A stretch of 8,530 nucleotides of DNA from Anaerolineales bacterium UBA3940 (GTDB lineage: Bacteria; Chloroflexota; Anaerolineae; Aggregatilineales; UBA3940), in the NCBI GenBank assembly GCA_002385675.1, contig DGDY01000164.1, forward strand, positions 1 to 8,530, given 5' to 3'. Within the stretch, counting starts at the first letter, position 1. Every line of letters starts with the position of its first letter. The translations under genes were made by a program, and so were the position numbers. Shown here one piece after another: positions 5,401 through 8,530 of the stretch. The notes under the pieces are model-generated. The model saw nothing but the letters and a program-made list of their open reading frames with translations, did not search any database and was not told the origin of the DNA.

Positions 5401-6120
5401 CTACTCGACGGCTTCGAGCGCCAGTGCCGCAAACGGATCGACCTTGACGCCGGGGCCCATCGTCGGCTTGACAACCAGCTTCTTGATAAACTGGCCCTTG
5501 ACCGTCGGGGGACGGTCGCGGCGGATGGCGTCCATCAGCGCGCGGAAGTTCAGCATCAGGTTCTCTTCGCTGAAGCTCGCCTTGCCGATCGGCACGTGGA
5601 TGTTGCCGGTACGGTCGTTGCGGAACTCCACACGACCCGCCCGCGCCTCGGAAATCACGCGCGGGATGTCCTCCGGCGGGACGAGCGTGCCGGACTTCGG
5701 GCTGGGCATCAGGTTGCGCGGACCCAGCACGCGGCCCAGGCGGCCAATCTTGCGCATCATGTCCGGCACGGCGATGGCCACGTCGAACTCTGTCCAGCCT
5801 TCATCCGCGATCCGCGCGATCAACTCGTCATCCGCGATGATGTCCGCGCCAGCCTCGCGGGCGATATGCGCGGCGTCGCCCTCGGCGAACACCAGGATGC
5901 GCACCTCGGTGCCCAGGCCCGCCGGCATGACGATGGCGTCACGGATCTGCTCCTCGGCCTTGCGCGGGTCGATGTTCAGGCGCATGTGAACTTCCACCGT
6001 CTCATCGAACTTGGCCGTGGCGAGCTTCTTGACGATCCCCATGGCCTCGTGCGGCTGGTAGACGGCATCGCGATCGTACAGCTTCAGGCTATCTACGTAG
6101 CGTTTTCCTCTTTTTGCCAT
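5401..6120 (-). CDS. rplA: 50S ribosomal protein L1 (uL1)
   Basis: The 239-residue product begins MAKRGKRYVDSLKLYDRDAV and shows the uL1 blocks: FDETVEVHMRLNIDPRKAEE, VFAEGDAAHIAREAGAD, GRLGRVLGPRNLMPSPKSGT, and a C-terminal LMDAIRRDRPPTVKGQFIKK. L1 binds 23S rRNA at the mobile stalk near the E site and, in many bacteria, represses its own mRNA. An open frame extends 18 codons further upstream, but ATG 6120 with AGGAG about 7 nt ahead is the family start. It follows rplK by 81 nt, a gap that holds a hairpin, and is the last gene of its transcription unit. Confidence 0.97.
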   Translation of the reverse strand: MAKRGKRYVDSLKLYDRDAVYQPHEAMGIVKKLATAKFDETVEVHMRLNIDPRKAEEQIRDAIVMPAGLGTEVRILVFAEGDAAHIAREAGADIIADDELIARIADEGWTEFDVAIAVPDMMRKIGRLGRVLGPRNLMPSPKSGTLVPPEDIPRVISEARAGRVEFRNDRTGNIHVPIGKASFSEENLMLNFRALMDAIRRDRPPTVKGQFIKKLVVKPTMGPGVKVDPFAALALEAVE

Positions 6121-6144
6121 GATTCTCTCCTCGTGGTGCAAACA

Positions 6145-6167
6145 GAGACCCCCTCGCGGGGGCTCTC
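6145..6167 (-). repeat. Hairpin with GNRA loop between rplK and rplA
   Basis: Five G-C pairs (6149-6153 with 6158-6162) close a GCGA tetraloop as read on the minus strand, extended by four more pairs past one bulged base (6145-6148 with 6164-6167). The following minus-strand bases, TGTTTG, are a poor T-run. It could be a weak attenuator, a stability element or part of an L1 binding site; nothing visible decides. Confidence 0.55.
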
Positions 6168-6201
6168 CTCCCACACCGGGTTGCTATCTGATACAAATCG
6201 C

Positions 6202-6627
6202 TCAGTCGGTAATCGTCACGCCCATGCTGCGGGCAGTACCCTCAACCTGCCTGATCGCCTGTTCGATATCGTAGGCGTTGAGGTCGGGCATCTTGATCTC
6301 GGCGATCTCACGAACCTGGGCGCGCGTCAGCGTGCCGACCTTGCTGCGGTTCGGTTCACCCGAGCCCTTGTCGATGCCAGCAGCCTTGCGGATCAGCGAA
6401 GCCGTCGGCGGGGTCTTCAGGATGAACTTGAACGACTGGTCCGAGAAGATCGTGATCTCCGCCGGGATGATATCGCCAATACGGTTGGCCGTACGGGCGT
6501 TGTACTCCTTGCAGAACTGCATCAGGTTGATGCCGTGCTGCGCGAGCGCCGGGCCGATGGGCGGGGCCGGGTTGGCCTTACCCGCCGGGATCTCCAGCTT
6601 GACAACTGCGACAACTTTCTTTGCCAT
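6202..6627 (-). CDS. rplK: 50S ribosomal protein L11 (uL11)
   Basis: The 141-residue product has the length and blocks of uL11: [20 protein letters not shown] with the flexible proline-rich N-terminal domain, [19 protein letters not shown], then the RNA-binding C-terminal domain with [40 protein letters not shown] and [12 protein letters not shown]11 binds the GTPase-associated 23S rRNA segment next to the L10-L12 stalk and is needed for RelA-type sensing of uncharged tRNA. The start is ATG 6627, preceded by TGGAG at 8 nt spacing. It lies 87 nt after nusG with no terminator between them, so it probably belongs to the same transcript. Confidence 0.97.
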   Translation of the reverse strand: MAKKVVAVVKLEIPAGKANPAPPIGPALAQHGINLMQFCKEYNARTANRIGDIIPAEITIFSDQSFKFILKTPPTASLIRKAAGIDKGSGEPNRSKVGTLTRAQVREIAEIKMPDLNAYDIEQAIRQVEGTARSMGVTITD

Positions 6628-6662
6628 GACGTATGCTCCACACTCTAACAGCTAATCGTGAC

Positions 6663-6695
6663 GGGCTGCGTCTCCGTCAATAACGACGCAGGCCC
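6663..6695 (-). repeat. Hairpin in the nusG-rplK gap
   Basis: Arms CTGCGTC (6666-6672) and GACGCAG (6685-6691) pair perfectly, with three further G-C pairs outside (6663-6665 with 6693-6695) past a single bulge, and a 12-nt loop. No T-run follows. It lies in the 5' region of the rplK message and could be a processing or regulatory structure. A TTGACG inside the loop could be a -35, but no good -10 follows. Confidence 0.5.
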
Positions 6696-6714
6696 CCGCC
6701 CCTGAACCATCTTG

Positions 6715-7383
6715 TTAAATCTTCTCAACCTGCAGGAAGTCGAGCTCGACGGGCGTCTCACGGCCAAAGAAGCTGACCATCACACGCACCTTCGTCCGCT
6801 CCATATCGATCTCGTCCACCACGCCGGTGATGTCGTTAAACGGCCCATCGATGATGCGCACCTTCTGGCCCGGCTTGAACGTCACTTTGACGACCGGCGC
6901 TTCGGCCTCCATGCGCTTCATGATCTGCGCCACTTCCTGCTCGGTCAGTGGGGTAGGCTTGTTGCCCATCCCCACGAACCCGGTCACGCCGGGGGTGTTG
7001 CGGACGACGTACCACGAGTCCTCGTCCATGATCATCTGCACCAGCACGTAACCAGGGAACACGCGGCGCTCGACGACACGGCGCTTGCCGTCTTTGATCT
7101 CAACTTCTTCCTCGGTAGGAACCATGACATCAAAGATTTTGTCGTCCATGCCCATCGTCTCAATACGCTGCTCGATGGCATGGCGCACCTTGTTCTCATA
7201 GCCGGAGTAGCAGTGGATCACGTACCAGTGGCGCTCGTCGTCCGACCCTTTGCCCGGCGCTTCCTCATCCTCGCCGGAAGCCAGGGGCTGAGTCAGCGCC
7301 TCGTCCCGGCTCTCCTCAACCTCCTCGACCGGCTCGTTTTCCGCCTCGAGGCTCTCGTCGGCCTCAAACATCTCGTCAGTCAC
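6715..7383 (-). CDS. nusG: Transcription elongation/antitermination factor NusG, with acidic N-terminal extension
   Basis: The 222-residue product has an NGN domain at about 51-158, starting RHWYVIHCYSGYENKVRHAI and containing RRVFPGYVLVQM and TPGVTGFVG. A KOW domain covers about 167-220 (FKPGQKVRIIDGPFNDITGV through SFFGRETPVELDF). NusG clamps RNA polymerase for processive elongation and links it to ribosomal S10 or Rho. The first 50 residues form an unusual acidic tail with 21 Asp/Glu and only two basic residues; typical NusG, about 180 residues, begins at the NGN domain. The start is GTG 7383, with GGAGAG 7 nt upstream; a TTG five codons earlier lacks a better ribosome site. It follows secE by 64 nt. 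Confidence 0.96.
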   Translation of the reverse strand: MTDEMFEADESLEAENEPVEEVEESRDEALTQPLASGEDEEAPGKGSDDERHWYVIHCYSGYENKVRHAIEQRIETMGMDDKIFDVMVPTEEEVEIKDGKRRVVERRVFPGYVLVQMIMDEDSWYVVRNTPGVTGFVGMGNKPTPLTEQEVAQIMKRMEAEAPVVKVTFKPGQKVRIIDGPFNDITGVVDEIDMERTKVRVMVSFFGRETPVELDFLQVEKI

Positions 7384-7447
7384 GATGAATCTCTCCAATC
7401 ACCCTACGCCACGCGCCGGGTCGCTGCTGGCGTCGTTCGCGCCCCAC

Positions 7448-7672
7448 TTAGACCAGGAGACTGGCGAGCCGCTGGAAGATGAAGTCCGCGAGCCCCAGGA
7501 AGATGGACGAGGTGATGGTGGCGACTAGGACGATGAGGGTCAGGCGAACGACTTCCTCGCGCTCCGGCCACGTGACTTTACGCAATTCATCACGCGTATC
7601 CTGAAAATAACGGATGATCGCGTTGTCGCTCTTTGCGCTTTTACGGGTCGTCGTCACGGGTTTACGTGCCAC
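7448..7672 (-). CDS. secE: Preprotein translocase subunit SecE
   Basis: The 74-residue product has a basic N-terminal tail, the conserved amphipathic segment RDELRKVTWPEREEVVRLT (about 27-45), and a single transmembrane helix over about 46-66 (LIVLVATITSSIFLGLADFI), the layout of short Gram-positive-type SecE. SecE braces SecY in the cytoplasmic membrane. The start is GTG 7672, with AAAGGA 6 nt upstream; the frame stays open 14 codons further upstream to a TTG without a better site and overlapping the hairpin. It follows tRNA-Trp, with which it is probably cotranscribed, and precedes nusG. Confidence 0.95.
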   Translation of the reverse strand: MARKPVTTTRKSAKSDNAIIRYFQDTRDELRKVTWPEREEVVRLTLIVLVATITSSIFLGLADFIFQRLASLLV

Positions 7673-7710
7673 GTTGGTTTCCTTTGTGTTACCTAAAAGT
7701 TCTCTACAGT

Positions 7711-7741
7711 TCAAGACACCGCCATTGTGACGGTGTCTTGA
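7711..7741 (-). repeat. Hairpin between tRNA-Trp and secE
   Basis: TCAAGACACCG (7711-7721) and its exact complement (7731-7741) form an 11-bp stem with a 9-nt loop, starting 13 nt after the 3' end of the tRNA. The minus-strand bases that follow (ACTGTAGAGAACTTTT) do not start with a T-run, so a terminator is less likely than a processing or stability structure that separates the tRNA from the secE message. Partial termination cannot be excluded. Confidence 0.7.
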
Positions 7742-7751
7742 GCGCCTCTAT

Positions 7752-7828
<77 letters not shown>

Positions 7829-7842
7829 ACAACAGCGCACCC

Positions 7843-7871
7843 ATTATATCACAAGGTACGCTGGATGAAAA
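7843..7871 (-). promoter_or_regulatory. Strong candidate promoter of the tRNA-Trp-secE-nusG-rplK-rplA unit
   Basis: The minus strand reads TTTTCA (7871-7866, 4 of 6), a 17-nt spacer, and a perfect TATAAT (7848-7843) preceded by TG at the extended -10 position. Transcription would start near 7836, about 8 nt before the mature tRNA. It is the best promoter-like sequence in the window. Confidence 0.8.
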
Positions 7872-7876
7872 ATTTT

Positions 7877-8041
7877 TTACTTGGTCTCGCGGTGGAGCGT
7901 ATGCTCACGACAGCGAGGGCAATACTTCTTCAATTCGAGACGCTGGGGGTCGTTGCGCCGGTTCTTTTCTGACGTGTAGTTGCGCTCACGGCACTCCGTA
8001 CACTCCAGCGTGATCACGCGCCGAATATCTTTCTTAGCCAT
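7877..8041 (-). CDS. rpmG: 50S ribosomal protein L33 (bL33), zinc-binding form
   Basis: Translated by hand, this 54-residue product begins [20 protein letters not shown] and ends [17 protein letters not shown]. Two CxxC pairs (C14/C17 and C41/C44) form a zinc ribbon, marking the zinc-containing type of bL33; the [19 protein letters not shown] core is typical. L33 sits near the E site of the 50S subunit. The start is ATG 8041, with a modest GAGAG ribosome site. It lies between the tuf terminator-like hairpin and the tRNA-Trp promoter, and no hairpin terminator is seen after its stop. Confidence 0.96.
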   Translation of the reverse strand: MAKKDIRRVITLECTECRERNYTSEKNRRNDPQRLELKKYCPRCREHTLHRETK

Positions 8042-8070
8042 ACCAACACTCTCACTGGTTATTCAGGAAA

Positions 8071-8097
8071 GCAGGAGACGGCCCTGCCGTCTCCTGC
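8071..8097 (-). terminator. Probable intrinsic terminator after tuf
   Basis: A perfect 12-bp stem (GCAGGAGACGGC with GCCGTCTCCTGC) closes a 3-nt loop, starting 30 nt after the tuf stop. The minus-strand bases after it are TTTCCTGAAT, a short T-run, so termination may be partial and rpmG may be read through from tuf. Confidence 0.65.
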
Positions 8098-8127
8098 ACA
8101 CCCTGCGAAATCGGTCAATCGTCGTGC

Positions 8128-8439
8128 TTAGTCAAGGATTTCCGTGATGACGCCCGCGCCGACGGTGAGACCGCCCTCGCGGATAGCGAACTTCGAGCCG
8201 CGCTCCAGCGCCACCGGCGTGATGAGTTCCACCGTCAGGTTGACCCGGTCGCCCGGCATCACCATCTCCACGCCCTCCGGCAGCGTGATCTCGCCCGTCA
8301 CGTCCATGGTGCGGATGTAGAACTGCGGCTTGTAGCCCGAGAAGAACGCCTTGTGACGCCCGCCCTCGTCCTTGCGCAGCACGTACACCTCGCTCAGGAA
8401 CTTGCGGTGCGGCGTGATGCTGCCCGGCTTGGCCAGCAC
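8128..8439 (-). CDS. tuf: Elongation factor Tu, C-terminal 103 residues only
   Basis: The frame ends at TAA 8128-8130 and encodes [34 protein letters not shown], then [20 protein letters not shown] and a C-terminus [19 protein letters not shown]. This is the end of EF-Tu domain 2 and domain 3, which contact aminoacyl-tRNA and EF-Ts. About 290 N-terminal residues including the GTPase domain are missing. The cause is technical: genomic sequence stops at 8439, where sequencing adapter begins. An open frame continues through the adapter and gives a spurious N-terminus containing DVYKRQ; it should not be annotated. The gene itself is presumably intact in the organism. Confidence 0.97.
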   Translation of the reverse strand: MLAKPGSITPHRKFLSEVYVLRKDEGGRHKAFFSGYKPQFYIRTMDVTGEITLPEGVEMVMPGDRVNLTVELITPVALERGSKFAIREGGLTVGAGVITEILD

Positions 8440-8530
8440 CTGTCTCTTATACACATCTGTCGCTGCCGACGAAGAGGCAAAGGTAGATCTCGGTCGCCGC
8501 CAGATCATTAAAGAAGACGACGCAGAGTAT
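8440..8530. other. Illumina Nextera/Tn5 adapter read-through (non-genomic contig end)
   Basis: Bases 8440-8458, CTGTCTCTTATACACATCT, match the 19-bp Tn5 mosaic end exactly. Bases 8459-8472 match the rest of the Nextera read-1 adapter at 13 of 14 positions. Then comes exactly 8 nt (8473-8480), the size of an index, and 8481-8509 match the reverse-complemented P5 flow-cell sequence at 23 of 29 positions. The final 21 nt are unassigned run-off. The order and spacing are those of a sequencing library end, not a transposon insertion. Confidence 0.97.

Noticed and set aside
5110..6648. A 512-codon plus-strand open frame
   Set aside because: It lies antisense across the rplJ leader, rplA and rplK. 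Its translation has no family motifs and is rich in Arg, Asp and His, as expected from the complement of GC-rich genes.
6712..7482. A 256-codon plus-strand open frame
   Set aside because: It is antisense to nusG and the end of secE, and its composition is that of a shadow frame.
8440..8458. Tn5 mosaic end as evidence of a natural transposon insertion in tuf
   Set aside because: It is directly followed by Nextera adapter, an 8-nt index slot and P5 sequence. There is no transposase and no target duplication.

Overview
The window is a high-GC stretch of bacterial chromosome dominated by the ribosomal and transcription housekeeping cluster tuf, rpmG, tRNA-Trp, secE, nusG, rplK, rplA, rplJ, rplL, all read on the minus strand from high to low coordinates. 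GTG and TTG starts, the gene order and the flavour of the L11, L33, L12 and histidine kinase sequences suggest Chloroflexota (perhaps Anaerolineae, probably a metagenome contig). That placement is inference from remembered family features, not from a search.

Layout by coordinate: (1) 1-446, minus: partial NfeD-like membrane protein. It lies 21 nt behind (2) 468-1598, minus: a soluble receiver plus histidine kinase protein. (3) 1671-2100: a noncoding divergent region with an extended -10 promoter facing each way and several short hairpins between them. (4) 2101-3854, plus: an Ap4A phosphorylase-type HIT protein whose stop overlaps the start of a thiolase, forming a two-gene unit. (5) 3855-3968: a convergent gap holding the terminator of the ribosomal unit. 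(6) 3969-4941, minus: rplL and rplJ with their own promoter and a leader of about 310 nt that looks like an L10 autoregulatory leader with an attenuator. (7) 5353-7871, minus: a promoter, tRNA-Trp, secE, nusG, rplK and rplA, closed by a strong intrinsic terminator. (8) 7877-8439, minus: rpmG and the last 103 codons of tuf.

The ribosomal genes work together. EF-Tu, L11, L1, L10 and L7/L12 build the elongation-factor docking and GTPase-stimulating side of the 50S subunit, NusG couples transcription to translation, and SecE is the small essential subunit of the protein export channel. The terminator at 5353-5381 and the separate L10 leader split the cluster into two transcription units, so L10 and L12 can be tuned independently. 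The rpoBC genes that often follow rplL are not present; a convergent thiolase is there instead.

The last 91 bases (8440-8530) are not genomic. They are Illumina Nextera/Tn5 adapter sequence read through at a contig end, so tuf is truncated by assembly and any reading frame through that junction is spurious. I found no CRISPR array, insertion sequence or clearly new system. The most interesting real biology is the rplJL leader and the unassigned 430-nt divergent intergenic region.
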